In this document: piece after piece, positions 42,592 to 52,052 of the stretch
Layout: the number at the start of each line of letters is the position of its first letter
Position numbering within the stretch: the first letter of the stretch is position 1
Assembly (NCBI GenBank): GCA_964448115.1
Contig: CAYUVA010000007.1
Coordinates: forward strand, 1-64,000
Direction: 5' to 3'
From: CAYUVA01 sp964448115 [NCBI: uncultured bacterium]
Lineage (GTDB): Bacteria; CAYUVA01
DNA length: 64,000 bases
The notes under the pieces: model-generated
What the model saw: only the letters and a program-made list of their open reading frames with translations
Databases searched by the model: none
Told to the model about the DNA's origin: nothing
Made by a program: the position numbers and the translations under genes

Positions 42592-45248
42592 TTTTTAACA
42601 TTCATGTAAGGCCAGAGTTCGCTCCAGGTAGCCTCATAATCGACTGCGCCTATCTCAAGTAGCGCTCGCACTGGTGATAAACCGCCGCCGAAATCGAAGA
42701 AGACGCCATATATATCATCATCCCTGCCAAAATCGTCCGAAAAGCCGTTGTCCTTGAGCTTTATCTGCGTATTTTGTCCCATGTAGAATATATATGCTTC
42801 CTCAACGCCTGGCTCGATAAAGTCAAGGATTAAAGCGCGTAGATGAACAACACCGCCGCTAGCTGCATTGACCCGTGTCTCCCAGTAGCCTCCTAACATC
42901 ACCACCGGTCCTGTAAATGCCGGCGTGGTCGGGGTTGGAGTCCTAGATGGGGTGAACGTAGCTGCGCCGGTATTTGTGGGAGTGCGGGTCGGGGTAGCTG
43001 GAGGCGGAGTCTTGGTCGGTGTCCTCGATGGAGTAAAGGTCGCTTGTCCAGTAGCGGTAGCGGTCGGCGTCCTGGTCCGGGTTGCGGTGCGAGTGCGGGT
43101 CGGGGTGGCAGTAACCTCGGCATAACTGATAGCATCCCTTATCTGCAGCTTGCCATAACCCCAGGCATGGTTGGGGGTAATGCCAGTGAAGGCATCCGAT
43201 TTGGCTGTCTGTTGCATCATTATGGCAATATCGACCAATGACCTCTGCGGGTACTTCTGAAACATGAGGGTGTATGCGCCAGCTAAGTGCGCTGCTGCAA
43301 AGCTGGTGCCACCGCCGACCGTGTAGCGATACTGGCTCTCCAAGATCGAATGGCTGCAAGCTGAGATCACATCATAGTGCCCGGGACAGGCGAAATCGAG
43401 GCTCATGAAGCCATCGATGCGCGGTCCCTGGCTGCTGAAGTCGCTAAGTTGTCCGGGGAATGCCCTGGTGCTATAAGAGCCGGCAACATCGGCTCCATCA
43501 GCCGTTGCCGGCCAGCAAACCGAGCCGGATGGATCTTGATAATTTGTAAATACAGTTGCCCCCTCGAATACTGCATGTTGATCAGTAACCCAAGCCTCGA
43601 ACGGCTCCGCGCTCCCCGCGTCGTTCTGCACGCTGAAAGTCCAGTTGCCGACCACTGTCGGATTAACATCCTTCTGGACATAAAGGACGACCATGGAGGT
43701 GTTGCGCGATGAGACCTGGCTAAAGGAATAGATGATATAGCCATTCCATTGCTGAGGATTATTTTGCAAATCGAGTTCCCTGCTCCATCCATTAGGTGCG
43801 GTGATCTGAAAATTCATCATGTTGGAGGGGCTGGTCCAAAGGAAGGTTACGATGAGGACTAGACCAGGATCGAGTGGACTTTGCCAACCCGGCGGGGAAT
43901 ATATCTGCAGGTTCACGCTGCTATAGGCTGGCACGCTTCCGTGTGCATGTTTACCCCCGCTAGCAAAGTTGCCGCTGGGAAATACCTGTGGTATCTGCCG
44001 ATTGTGGTAGTTATCGATCAAAGCCTCGAGATTGCTTGAGCCATCGTTGTACTGCAAGTGCGGCACAACCATTTGATGGCAAAAGACGCGAGCAGCCGAT
44101 TCATCAGCCCACTGGAGTAGCCTAGGGTAATCATCCGTGGTGGAGAATAATCCGACCATGATCTCAGCACCGGGAGCAACGCCTACGAAGCGACGGTAAC
44201 GGGGCATCTCTCCGGCGATCACCGAAGCCACGGCAGTGCCGTGCCCGGAGATATCCGAGGGCGTATCCAGCAGATCCTCGCCTCTCTTAAACTCATTGGT
44301 GGCATCGTAGTTCGCATAAATCTTGGATAATCCCAGCGGTATCAGCTTCTCGCCAACATCGAGCCGGTTGTTACCATTGGTATCCTTGACCACATAAAGC
44401 CTTTCACCATAAGTGGGATCGTGCTCGCCATAGCCCTGCTCCACGCCAAAGTCCCTGAATCCATTATTGTTGGCATCGTTAAAAAGCCAGTCAACATCCG
44501 CAGTAAAGGTATTTATCGGGTTCGGCTCATAGTTATTGGCATCAAGGATCTTGCTCTCCCGATAGGAAAGTATCTCGCCGCTGTCAAGCATGCCGTTACT
44601 ATTCTTATCCACCCCGTCCATGCCGGGATCGAATTGGTGGTTGCCGTTGACATCGAGCCAGTTAAGCTCAATATCCATGGGGAAGAAGAACGAGGGATGA
44701 TAGACATCGATGCCCGTGTCAAAGATGGCGACTCGCATTGAAGTGCCATCGACCGGATTACCACCAGGATCAGTAACCTCCTCCCAGACCTGGTCAGCCT
44801 GAAGCTCCGGGATGCTTTGGTTGAGTGGCTGGTAGAATACCGGGGTCCAGGAGGTCTCGATGCGCTCTATTTCCTCAATGCCAGCTAGCGTTTCAAGAAT
44901 ATTCAATGGAGCCCTGGCGATCGCGATATTTCCTGCCAGGTAGATTTTATCATCCGAGCGAGAGAACTTGATCCCGATATCCTCAAGTAGAGATTCTATC
45001 TGCGGGGTAGGGGGCTGCTTGAAGCGGATGGTAACATCGATCTCATCGGTGGAGGGCAAAAAATCAGATCTCATACCCGCCTTGTGAAAGGCGAGTATCA
45101 ACTGGAGGCTGGGACCGAATACATTGCTATCGGCTTGATGCTCAGTAGCCATTGTTGGGGGCATAACAACAAAGAGTATAATTATACAAAAAACGAAACC
45201 GGCACCTTTTTTCCATTTATGTCTGTATTCTTTTCTACCAGATCTCAT
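42588..45248 (-). CDS. Secreted subtilisin-like (S8) peptidase with Ca-binding inserts, PT linker and C-terminal domain
   Basis: About 886 residues, starting at ATG 45248 (MRSGRKEYRH), since GGAG lies six bases before it. The signal peptide ends near 'FVVMPPTMA'. The catalytic triad is Asp177 in VAIFDTGID, His336 in SGHGTAVAS and Ser649 in GGGTSFAAA, with 'VFPSGNFAS' supplying the oxyanion Asn. Between Asp and His are four loops such as LDVNGNHQFD, DKNSNGMLD and VKDTNGNNRLD that look like calcium-binding DxNxNx(D) repeats. After the catalytic domain comes a linker of Thr/Pro/Arg with a repeated ATFTPSRTPT unit, then a C-terminal domain beginning GGYWETRVNAASGG that resembles the end of the C25 peptidase. 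Confidence 0.88.
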   Translation of the reverse strand: MRSGRKEYRHKWKKGAGFVFCIIILFVVMPPTMATEHQADSNVFGPSLQLILAFHKAGMRSDFLPSTDEIDVTIRFKQPPTPQIESLLEDIGIKFSRSDDKIYLAGNIAIARAPLNILETLAGIEEIERIETSWTPVFYQPLNQSIPELQADQVWEEVTDPGGNPVDGTSMRVAIFDTGIDVYHPSFFFPMDIELNWLDVNGNHQFDPGMDGVDKNSNGMLDSGEILSYRESKILDANNYEPNPINTFTADVDWLFNDANNNGFRDFGVEQGYGEHDPTYGERLYVVKDTNGNNRLDVGEKLIPLGLSKIYANYDATNEFKRGEDLLDTPSDISGHGTAVASVIAGEMPRYRRFVGVAPGAEIMVGLFSTTDDYPRLLQWADESAARVFCHQMVVPHLQYNDGSSNLEALIDNYHNRQIPQVFPSGNFASGGKHAHGSVPAYSSVNLQIYSPPGWQSPLDPGLVLIVTFLWTSPSNMMNFQITAPNGWSRELDLQNNPQQWNGYIIYSFSQVSSRNTSMVVLYVQKDVNPTVVGNWTFSVQNDAGSAEPFEAWVTDQHAVFEGATVFTNYQDPSGSVCWPATADGADVAGSYSTRAFPGQLSDFSSQGPRIDGFMSLDFACPGHYDVISACSHSILESQYRYTVGGGTSFAAAHLAGAYTLMFQKYPQRSLVDIAIMMQQTAKSDAFTGITPNHAWGYGKLQIRDAISYAEVTATPTRTRTATRTRTPTATATGQATFTPSRTPTKTPPPATPTRTPTNTGAATFTPSRTPTPTTPAFTGPVVMLGGYWETRVNAASGGVVHLRALILDFIEPGVEEAYIFYMGQNTQIKLKDNGFSDDFGRDDDIYGVFFDFGGGLSPVRALLEIGAVDYEATWSELWPYMNVKN

Positions 45249-45293
45249 GGTCAACTCCTGTATGAATTGCTGCTTATTATCTTAGCTCGAATC

Positions 45294-46331
45294 TTAATCA
45301 GTTTCAAAGGCTCCTGGGATAGTCTCGCTGTACGGCGGATTCAAGACTCCCTTCTCGGTTACGATAGCGGTAACCAGGCTGTTTGGAGTTACATCAAAAG
45401 CTGGATTCAGCAGCTTAGCTCCTTCGGGCACAATTAACTTTCCATTAATATGAGATACCTCAAAGGTTGTCCTTTGTTCTATGGGTATATCAGCCCCGCT
45501 TGCTGTTTTTGTATCAATAGTTGAAAGAGGTGCCACCACATAGAACGGGATGCCAAAGTTCTTAGCAAGTATAGCCAGGCTCATGGTGCCGATCTTGTTT
45601 GCCACATCTCCGTTGGCGGCAATGCGATCAGCACCGACTATGACAGCATCGACCTTTCCCTGCTTCATCATCCAGCCAGCCATGTTATCGCAGATAACGG
45701 TAACATCCACGCCATTCTCCATAAGCTCCCAGGCGGTGAGGCGCGCCCCCTGTAAGAATGGTCGAGTCTCATCAGCCAGCACCTTGATATCCTTGCCCAT
45801 CTCTCTTGCTGCATAGATGACGCCAAGGGCAGTGCCATAGCCAGCAGTGGCCAAAGCGCCAGCATTGCAGTGGGTCAAAACGCAACCTGGTGATGGCAGC
45901 AGCTCAGCGCCGTGCATGCCCATAGCTTTGTTCGTTTCTATATCATCGTTAAGCATTTTGATTGCGAGCGCTTCTATTGATTCCTTCAGCTCGGCGATAC
46001 TTTTATCCTTATTATGCGCTACATGGGATTGAATGGCTTCTATAGCCCATCGCAGATTGACCGCTGTAGGACGGACATTCAACTCATCGCAAACCTTATC
46101 GAGCTGTCTCTTGAAATCATCGTAATCATCCGCCTTGATCTGCCTTGCGCCCAAAGCGATCCCTAAAGCAGTGGCACAGCCGATAGCCGGCGCTCCGCGA
46201 ATAACCATCTCCTTGATAGCCTCGGCAACCTGAAGATGGGTGGTATATTGGTTGTAGATCACCTGGTTGGGTAGCTTCCTTTGGTCTATCATTATCACCT
46301 TCGAGTCTCGATAGCTTATGGTCTCGAACAT
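45294..46331 (-). CDS. mtnA: Methylthioribose-1-phosphate isomerase
   Basis: A 345-residue enzyme that converts 5-methylthioribose-1-phosphate to the ribulose form in methionine salvage. Motifs are GAPAIGCATALG, the catalytic Cys in LTHCNAGALATAGYG, and the Asp in VGADRIAANGD. AAGGAGAG sits just before the ATG at 46331. No other mtn genes are nearby. The length fits the family. Confidence 0.94.
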   Translation of the reverse strand: MFETISYRDSKVIMIDQRKLPNQVIYNQYTTHLQVAEAIKEMVIRGAPAIGCATALGIALGARQIKADDYDDFKRQLDKVCDELNVRPTAVNLRWAIEAIQSHVAHNKDKSIAELKESIEALAIKMLNDDIETNKAMGMHGAELLPSPGCVLTHCNAGALATAGYGTALGVIYAAREMGKDIKVLADETRPFLQGARLTAWELMENGVDVTVICDNMAGWMMKQGKVDAVIVGADRIAANGDVANKIGTMSLAILAKNFGIPFYVVAPLSTIDTKTASGADIPIEQRTTFEVSHINGKLIVPEGAKLLNPAFDVTPNSLVTAIVTEKGVLNPPYSETIPGAFETD

Positions 46332-46548
46332 AGAACTCTCCTTGTTAAAAGAGTGCGATTAGCATTTTAATCTCTCTTTTTTTCAATCGATGTTATCTAT
46401 AAACAATTTAGCTGCGGGTGTCCATATCAATCCTGCTTTAATAATGAAAAAGCCAGTGGTCTGCGCCTTGAATTAGCTAAATGAATATCTATACTAATCA
46501 GGAAAAATAAAAATATTGTCTTCCATAACAAAAAAAAGAAGGAATGAT

Positions 46549-47058
46549 ATGAACAAGAAGATTATAGCGGTTTATCCGGGCACATTCGATCCCATAACGA
46601 ACGGACATCTGGATGTTATCCGAAGGGCTGTGAAGATCTGCGATACGCTCCATGTAGCCGTGGTGCAGGTCAGCTCTAAAAAGACACTGTTCAGCTCCGA
46701 GGAAAGGGCGCAGATCATCAAGGAAACCCTCAAGCAGAGCGATATTGACCAAGTCAAGGTTGAGACATTCTCCGGGCTGCTGGTAGATTATGCCAAGAAA
46801 GTCGGCGCCAGCTTTATTGTGCGGGGGATCAGGGCATTCTCCGACTTCGAATACGAGTTCCAGATGGCGCTGATGAACAGGAAACTCAACCCGAATATAG
46901 AGATCCTGTTCATGATGCCCAGCGAACACCTCTCCTATGTCTCAGCCAAGCTGGTAAAAGAGGTGGCGTTTCATGGCGGTAATGTCGCTGACCTGGTGCC
47001 AGAAACGGTGCTTAGACGCATCAAGGAGATTTATGCTAGCGGGGAGCTGAAGCCATAG
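46549..47058 (+). CDS. coaD: Phosphopantetheine adenylyltransferase
   Basis: A 169-residue enzyme that forms dephospho-CoA in coenzyme A synthesis. The start at 46549 (MNKKIIAVYPGTFD) has GAAGGA upstream; an upstream in-frame start is unlikely. Motifs are PGTFDPITNGHLDVI (TxGH) and 'AKLVKEVAFHGG' (SSxxR/K type), with 'VRGIRAFSDFEYEF' between. Monocistronic, convergent with the downstream gspF. Confidence 0.96.
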   Translation: MNKKIIAVYPGTFDPITNGHLDVIRRAVKICDTLHVAVVQVSSKKTLFSSEERAQIIKETLKQSDIDQVKVETFSGLLVDYAKKVGASFIVRGIRAFSDFEYEFQMALMNRKLNPNIEILFMMPSEHLSYVSAKLVKEVAFHGGNVADLVPETVLRRIKEIYASGELKP

Positions 47059-47095
47059 GATTGTTAGGGTAGATTCCCTTTTTAATCCTTTTTTA

Positions 47096-47114
47096 CTTTG
47101 TGCCTTGGTGGTTC
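47096..47114 (-). repeat. Partial copy of the interspersed 'CCAC(C)AAGGCACAAAG' repeat
   Basis: On the minus strand GAACCACCAAGGCACAAAG resembles the opening of the repeats at 2584 and 58216. It sits just after gspF and coaD ends. Confidence 0.4.
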
Positions 47115-47126
47115 TATAACCCTTAC

Positions 47127-48341
47127 TTAAAACGGTAGTACCCTGGTCAGGTAGAAGTAGGGCAGGAACATCGATAGAGCGATGAAGGCGACTATCAAGC
47201 CGACCGCAACCGTAATGAACGGCTCAATCAACGTTGCCACAGTATTAACCAGGTTGTCTATCTCCTTCTGATAGCTCTCGGTGATGCGTCTGAATACGGA
47301 GAGCATGTTGCCGGTCTCCTCGCCGACCGAGATGATATCTACCACCATGTCAGGGAAGATATACTCGTTTCTGAGCTGTTCTGCCAGTGTGCGCCCATCC
47401 TCCAGGGTCCTGATACCCCTCTCCAGAGCCTCCTGTAGCACGACATTGTTCGCTGCATCCTTGGCTATGCGCAGGCTGGTGATAAAGGGCACCTTTGCTG
47501 TGAGCATGGTCTGCATTAGTTGAGCGAATCGATAGATGGCAAGGTCGCGCGAGATCCTCCCTATGATTGGCAGATGTATCCCGATTCTCTGTGCCAGTGA
47601 GCGACCGGCACGAGCATGGAAAAACCATCGCACTACGAAAATCAGGATGATTATGATTATGAACATGAGAATCGAATGCCCGGCAAAGAAGTCTCCGAAA
47701 CCGAGGGTCAACCGGGTGGGCCAGGGGAGGTCAGCCTGAACCGTATCGTAAACCTGTCCGAAGGTGGGGACCACGAAGATCATCAAGAAGAAAAAGGCGA
47801 TGATTGCAGCGGTCAAAGTGAGGAGTGGATACATCATTGCACTGGAGATCTTCCCCCGTATCGATTCGTCGTTCTCGATGTAATCGCCGAGGATCTGGAA
47901 GGAATCCTTGAGGACGCCACCCGCCTCTGCTGCCTTTATGGTGTTGACATAAAACTCATCGAATACCCGATGATGCCGAGCCATGGCGCTTGAGATAGAT
48001 GTTCCGCGCTTTACCAGGTCGGAGATATCTGCGATGGTCTTTTGCAGGTTAGGGTTTGTTATTCGATAAGCCATGATCTCCAATGCCTTTGCAGGCGCTA
48101 CACCGACCGATAGCAATAGAGACATCTGGTGTGAGAACATGGCTAGCTCCTTGCGGCTCGCTCCGCCGAAGATATCTCGCCGCCAAAGCCACCGAAGACC
48201 GCGCCTGGGCTGAACTTTTGTTTTATGAAGGGAGTTCTCTATCTCCATGCCCAGTACCTGGGATTGTCCCAGCTTTTCCTTCAGGGCTTTCTGTACATCC
48301 TTTTTAGCCTCGTCCTTGGGACCTTCTTGCTTTTTACCCAT
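47127..48341 (-). CDS. gspF: Type II secretion / type IV pilus inner-membrane platform protein
   Basis: A 404-residue protein with two T2SSF domains, each with large helical cytoplasmic parts ('FSHQMSLLLSVGVAPAKAL' and 'FAQLMQTMLTAKVPFITSL') and a total of three membrane segments. It anchors the assembly platform that extrudes the pseudopilus. AGGAGG lies a few bases before the ATG. It is the last gene of the gspI-J-K-E-F run; gspE ends eight bases upstream. Confidence 0.94.
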   Translation of the reverse strand: MGKKQEGPKDEAKKDVQKALKEKLGQSQVLGMEIENSLHKTKVQPRRGLRWLWRRDIFGGASRKELAMFSHQMSLLLSVGVAPAKALEIMAYRITNPNLQKTIADISDLVKRGTSISSAMARHHRVFDEFYVNTIKAAEAGGVLKDSFQILGDYIENDESIRGKISSAMMYPLLTLTAAIIAFFFLMIFVVPTFGQVYDTVQADLPWPTRLTLGFGDFFAGHSILMFIIIIILIFVVRWFFHARAGRSLAQRIGIHLPIIGRISRDLAIYRFAQLMQTMLTAKVPFITSLRIAKDAANNVVLQEALERGIRTLEDGRTLAEQLRNEYIFPDMVVDIISVGEETGNMLSVFRRITESYQKEIDNLVNTVATLIEPFITVAVGLIVAFIALSMFLPYFYLTRVLPF

Positions 48342-48349
48342 AGTGCCTC

Positions 48350-50524
48350 CTATAGGATTATCTCCTTGAGTACTTCCTCTGGAGTTGTTATATGTTCAAT
48401 GATTTTCCTAAGACCGTCATCTTTAAGGGTTATCATTCCGCCATCGATAGCGGCTTTATTGAACTCTTCCTCGCTGGCGTTAGCAAGGATGAGTTTTCTG
48501 AATTCTTCGTTTATGACCAGGATCTCGAAGAGCCCGGTCCTTCCCTGGAAGCCCGTGTAAAAACAGGCTGAGCAACCAGCTCCTCTTGCCAGCTCCAAAT
48601 CGCTTTTTTCATCCAGCCCGAGACCCTTTAATAGTGCAGGCTCCGGCTTGTATGTCTCCTTGCAGTTAGGGCAGATCCTGCGCACCAGGCGCTGAGCGAC
48701 CACACCGATAACCGAGTTGGCGATGAGATACCTCTCGATCTTGAGGTTTGATAACATCGTGATAGCGCCAATAGCGTTGCTGGTATGGAGTGTGGAGAAT
48801 ACGAGCTGCCCGGTCAATGCAGCCCAGACGCCAACCATGGCAGTTTCCGGAGTTCGTATCTCACCGATCATGATTACATCCGCATCCTGGCGCAAGATCG
48901 CCTTCAAGCCCTGCGGAAAGTCCAGATCGATCTCAGGATTGACCTGCACCTGGGTAATGCCCGGAATCCTGTACTCGACCGGATCCTCGATGGTTACAAT
49001 GTTTGTATGAAGAATATCAAGCTCATTCAGGCAGGCGTAAAGGGTGGTGGTCTTTCCGCTGCCGATAGGTCCGGTTACCAGTATCATGCCATTAGGTTTG
49101 GATATGAGACCCATGAGCGTATGGTATGAGTCCTTGCTCAGTCCGAGCTGCTTGATGCCAGTGAGGACCCCACCTTCTTTGAGGATGCGAAGAACCAGCT
49201 TCTCGCCCATGTAGGTGGGGAGTGTTGCTACCCTAAGATTGAACTTGTCCTCGCCGACATCAAGGCTCAGGTGTCCATCCTGGGGGCGTCTTTTCTCGGT
49301 GATATTGAGGTCAGCCAGGACCTTGATGCGGGAGAGTACCGCAGAGGTCTGATAATCGGGAACCTCCATTGCGTCATAGAGCACCCCATCGATTCGATAC
49401 CTGATTCGCAGCCCTTTTTCCTGTGGCTCGAAGTGGATATCGGTGGCACGAGCGTTGATGCCTCCCTCTATAATGCTAACCACGAGGTTGACCGCCGATG
49501 TCTCTATAGCGGTAACCGGCTGGTATCCAACCTTAGGTTCTTGTGGCTCTTCGGTGGATTCCACTGCTTGTTCGATGCCCTCGTAAGCAACCTGTTCTTG
49601 AGGTATCGCTTTTTTCATCATCTCCTCGGAGAAGAAGTGCTCGATGGTAGCTTCGATATACTCGTCGTTTGCAAGGCATGGCTTGATCTCAGCGCCGGTC
49701 GAAAAAGCTATATCGTTTATAACTTTGTCCTTGAAGGGATCTGCCATGGCGAGCTTTATAATGCCGGCGTTCTTGGAGATGGGTATGACCTTATGTTCCC
49801 TGGCTATTGTTTCTGGAATACTATAAACGGCTGCTGGGTCCAGATCTTCGATAACGATGCTGACAAAGGGGATGTTCATATATTTCTCCATCATTGAGGG
49901 TATCTCATCCGGATTGATTATCCCCTTGTCGATCAGGTACTTGATCCTGGTTCCTTTTTTACCTTTGGCGAATTTCTCAGCAGCGGTTCTTTGTCGTTTG
50001 GTGATCACCTTGGTCTGCAATAGGATATCAGCAAAGGCACTGTCCTGCTCCTCGGATGCCCTTGTTTGAAGTGAATATCGATAAAGCTCGGCGATCTTGG
50101 AAGGAGGAACATACTTCAGGTTTATAAGTGTACGCCATAGCGGATGGCCGGTACGCTTGGACTCGTCCATAGCATAATGAAGTTGATACTCGCTGATGAA
50201 GCCCTTTTCAACTAGAAGCTCGCCGAATTCCTTGTCAGACTGCTCACCCTTTTGCAGGGCGACCTTAATCTCTTCATCGCTGAGCAGCCCGATCTCCTGG
50301 AGCAACTCATTCAGCTCTCGCCGTTTGGTTCCCGCAAAGGGTATAGGCACCTCGTAGGACATAAGCTCTTTTAGCGCATCAATGCTAACATCCTTCTTGA
50401 GGATCTGCATCAAGGATTTGGGTCGTTTTTCGATCTCGGTCAGCGCTTTTTCCAGGGTCTCTTTTGATATGAAGCCGAGATCCTTGAGCAGCTCCATCAG
50501 CCTTGTCTCTTTAGTCTGTGTCAT
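48350..50524 (-). CDS. gspE: Type II secretion ATPase with extended N-terminus
   Basis: A 724-residue ATPase. The core has Walker A GPIGSGKTTTLYA, Asp box 'NIVTIEDPVEYRIPG', Walker B 'RQDADVIMIGEIR' and a C-terminal Zn motif with CPNC and CSAC. Ahead of it are about 285 residues with several repeats of helical GspE_N-type units ('LLQEIGLLSDEEIKVAL', 'ELLVEKGFISEYQLHYA'), more than usual. It powers pseudopilus assembly. The start has no strong ribosome site; it is 14 bases after gspK, so coupling is likely. Confidence 0.94.
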   Translation of the reverse strand: MTQTKETRLMELLKDLGFISKETLEKALTEIEKRPKSLMQILKKDVSIDALKELMSYEVPIPFAGTKRRELNELLQEIGLLSDEEIKVALQKGEQSDKEFGELLVEKGFISEYQLHYAMDESKRTGHPLWRTLINLKYVPPSKIAELYRYSLQTRASEEQDSAFADILLQTKVITKRQRTAAEKFAKGKKGTRIKYLIDKGIINPDEIPSMMEKYMNIPFVSIVIEDLDPAAVYSIPETIAREHKVIPISKNAGIIKLAMADPFKDKVINDIAFSTGAEIKPCLANDEYIEATIEHFFSEEMMKKAIPQEQVAYEGIEQAVESTEEPQEPKVGYQPVTAIETSAVNLVVSIIEGGINARATDIHFEPQEKGLRIRYRIDGVLYDAMEVPDYQTSAVLSRIKVLADLNITEKRRPQDGHLSLDVGEDKFNLRVATLPTYMGEKLVLRILKEGGVLTGIKQLGLSKDSYHTLMGLISKPNGMILVTGPIGSGKTTTLYACLNELDILHTNIVTIEDPVEYRIPGITQVQVNPEIDLDFPQGLKAILRQDADVIMIGEIRTPETAMVGVWAALTGQLVFSTLHTSNAIGAITMLSNLKIERYLIANSVIGVVAQRLVRRICPNCKETYKPEPALLKGLGLDEKSDLELARGAGCSACFYTGFQGRTGLFEILVINEEFRKLILANASEEEFNKAAIDGGMITLKDDGLRKIIEHITTPEEVLKEIIL

Positions 50525-50538
50525 TTTATATAATCGTA

Positions 50539-51453
50539 TTAAAAGTAATGCATGTAACTTGCCAGGGGTGCCTCATCGTAGCCGTAAAACACCTTGCTCC
50601 ATGGGGAGATGGAGACATCATAGACCACCACCACTCTCTCTTTGGATGCGCTTTTGCTGGTTGGATAAGACCCTTCAGCGACTATCTTGTAGTAGGCTGA
50701 GTTGAACTTTAACAAGGATAGCTGCTGATCGTTGAGCGTGAAGTCGAAGTTGCCTGGCTGGTTGAGAAGTTTCAGATCACCGATGTAAACATCATCAGAA
50801 GTGAACGGCTTTCTGTCTGCGCCGTTGCGATAAGCCACTATCTGTGCGGACTGCGAGGGGAGGATCTTCAAGGTGGCGGTTATCACCTCGGCAGGGGCAG
50901 CATTGATATCGATGGCTGCATCGCCCCAGACCGTTATCCACTTCATGACATAGGCGGGGAGTTTGCCCTTGGTAACCTGTTGCTGCAAGTATGACTCTAC
51001 TGCGCGCGGGGAAATACTTTGACGATCAGCAATAATGGTGTTGATGATATGCTCGGAGAGTCCGGGGATGCGCATCATGGAATCCTTGTCCGCATACATG
51101 ATGTTCAGCTTGGCATCCTCGTTGGTGATGCCCAAGCCTAACTCCTCGATCCCATCGGCGATGACCTTGAACTTAACAAAGTCGTCCTCTATATCTCCCG
51201 CAAGCTTGGGGCTGGTGATCAAAACTCGATGCGTATTGTCGGCTGCCAGCATATCCTTGAGCGTTTCCACGGCGGTCTGGCAGCCAGCATAAGCAGCATA
51301 GCGGCATTTTATCTCATCGCCGCTGGCAGCAACTCGATTCCCCCAGCGCAAGGAGTCGATCTGCAGCACTCCGGCGATACCGAACAGGGCGATGAGCAAA
51401 AATATGGCCAATATTATTGTTGATCCATGGTTATTTCTTATTGTATTCATCAT
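50539..51453 (-). CDS. gspK: Type II secretion minor pseudopilin GspK
   Basis: A 304-residue protein with an N-terminal prepilin-like membrane helix ('STIILAIFLLIALFGIAGVL') and a T2SSK-type soluble domain with 'GITNEDAKLNIMYAD' and helix-hairpin-helix look. GspK caps the pseudopilus with GspI and GspJ. Its ATG overlaps the gspJ stop (TAATG). The prepilin residue before the helix is Gly in 'NNHGSTII', as expected; the usual Glu5 is absent, as in other GspK. Confidence 0.88.
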   Translation of the reverse strand: MMNTIRNNHGSTIILAIFLLIALFGIAGVLQIDSLRWGNRVAASGDEIKCRYAAYAGCQTAVETLKDMLAADNTHRVLITSPKLAGDIEDDFVKFKVIADGIEELGLGITNEDAKLNIMYADKDSMMRIPGLSEHIINTIIADRQSISPRAVESYLQQQVTKGKLPAYVMKWITVWGDAAIDINAAPAEVITATLKILPSQSAQIVAYRNGADRKPFTSDDVYIGDLKLLNQPGNFDFTLNDQQLSLLKFNSAYYKIVAEGSYPTSKSASKERVVVVYDVSISPWSKVFYGYDEAPLASYMHYF

Positions 51454-52049
51454 TATTTTGTCAGGTCTATAAAAAGTTCAACCGGTAGGGTAGCATTACC
51501 CCATCTATCTAGGATCACATCCATGCTGAGCGTGATCTGATCCATCGGTTCGCCCACACCTGGCTTGATCTCCAGGTTTTTAGCCCCGTTTTCGAGCATG
51601 GCTATAGGCTTGGATAGCTTACGATTTTCCTTATCGTACAAGAACCTATAGATATCGGTCTTTTCGACTTTACCTTTTCCATCTCCTTTGGTGAAAAGAT
51701 AGACCACCTCCCAGTTCAAAGGGGGTGATGGTACAGCAGAAGCCGGGATATAGCTCACCTGTGGCACCTGAGCGCGGATGGTAGTCCCCTTGTGCTCCTT
51801 GCCCTGGAAGCTCAGCTTCTCGGCCTCTACTTTAATGCTGCCAAGCGACATCTCCATATCGTCCTTGAAGAGCTTGACAAACCGGGCGGTCGCCTCCCGG
51901 GCAGCGGTCGCCTTCTTATGCCGGTTATAAAGCCCGTTTGTCCTTATGTAAAAGCCAAACGCGGTCAACAAAAACAGCGACAGAATGGAGATGGCTATTA
52001 GTATTTCGAGCAGCGTGAAACCTTTATTATGGGGTACTCTTCTTCTCAT
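51453..52049 (-). CDS. gspJ: Type II secretion minor pseudopilin (GspJ-like)
   Basis: A 198-residue pseudopilin. The prepilin site is KGFTLLEILIAIS, with cleavage after Gly and Glu5 present. The soluble domain of about 150 residues is of beta type with the expected GspJ size. It is followed directly by gspK. Only position in the run and size distinguish J from other minor pseudopilins. Confidence 0.85.
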   Translation of the reverse strand: MRRRVPHNKGFTLLEILIAISILSLFLLTAFGFYIRTNGLYNRHKKATAAREATARFVKLFKDDMEMSLGSIKVEAEKLSFQGKEHKGTTIRAQVPQVSYIPASAVPSPPLNWEVVYLFTKGDGKGKVEKTDIYRFLYDKENRKLSKPIAMLENGAKNLEIKPGVGEPMDQITLSMDVILDRWGNATLPVELFIDLTK

Positions 52050-52052
52050 CGG

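Noticed and set aside
42925-43241. Long open frames opposite and beside the PT linker of the S8 peptidase
   Set aside because: They are low-complexity shadows (Val/Gly or Arg/Pro) of the Thr/Pro-coding DNA with no ribosome site; the minus-strand peptidase frame is the real one.
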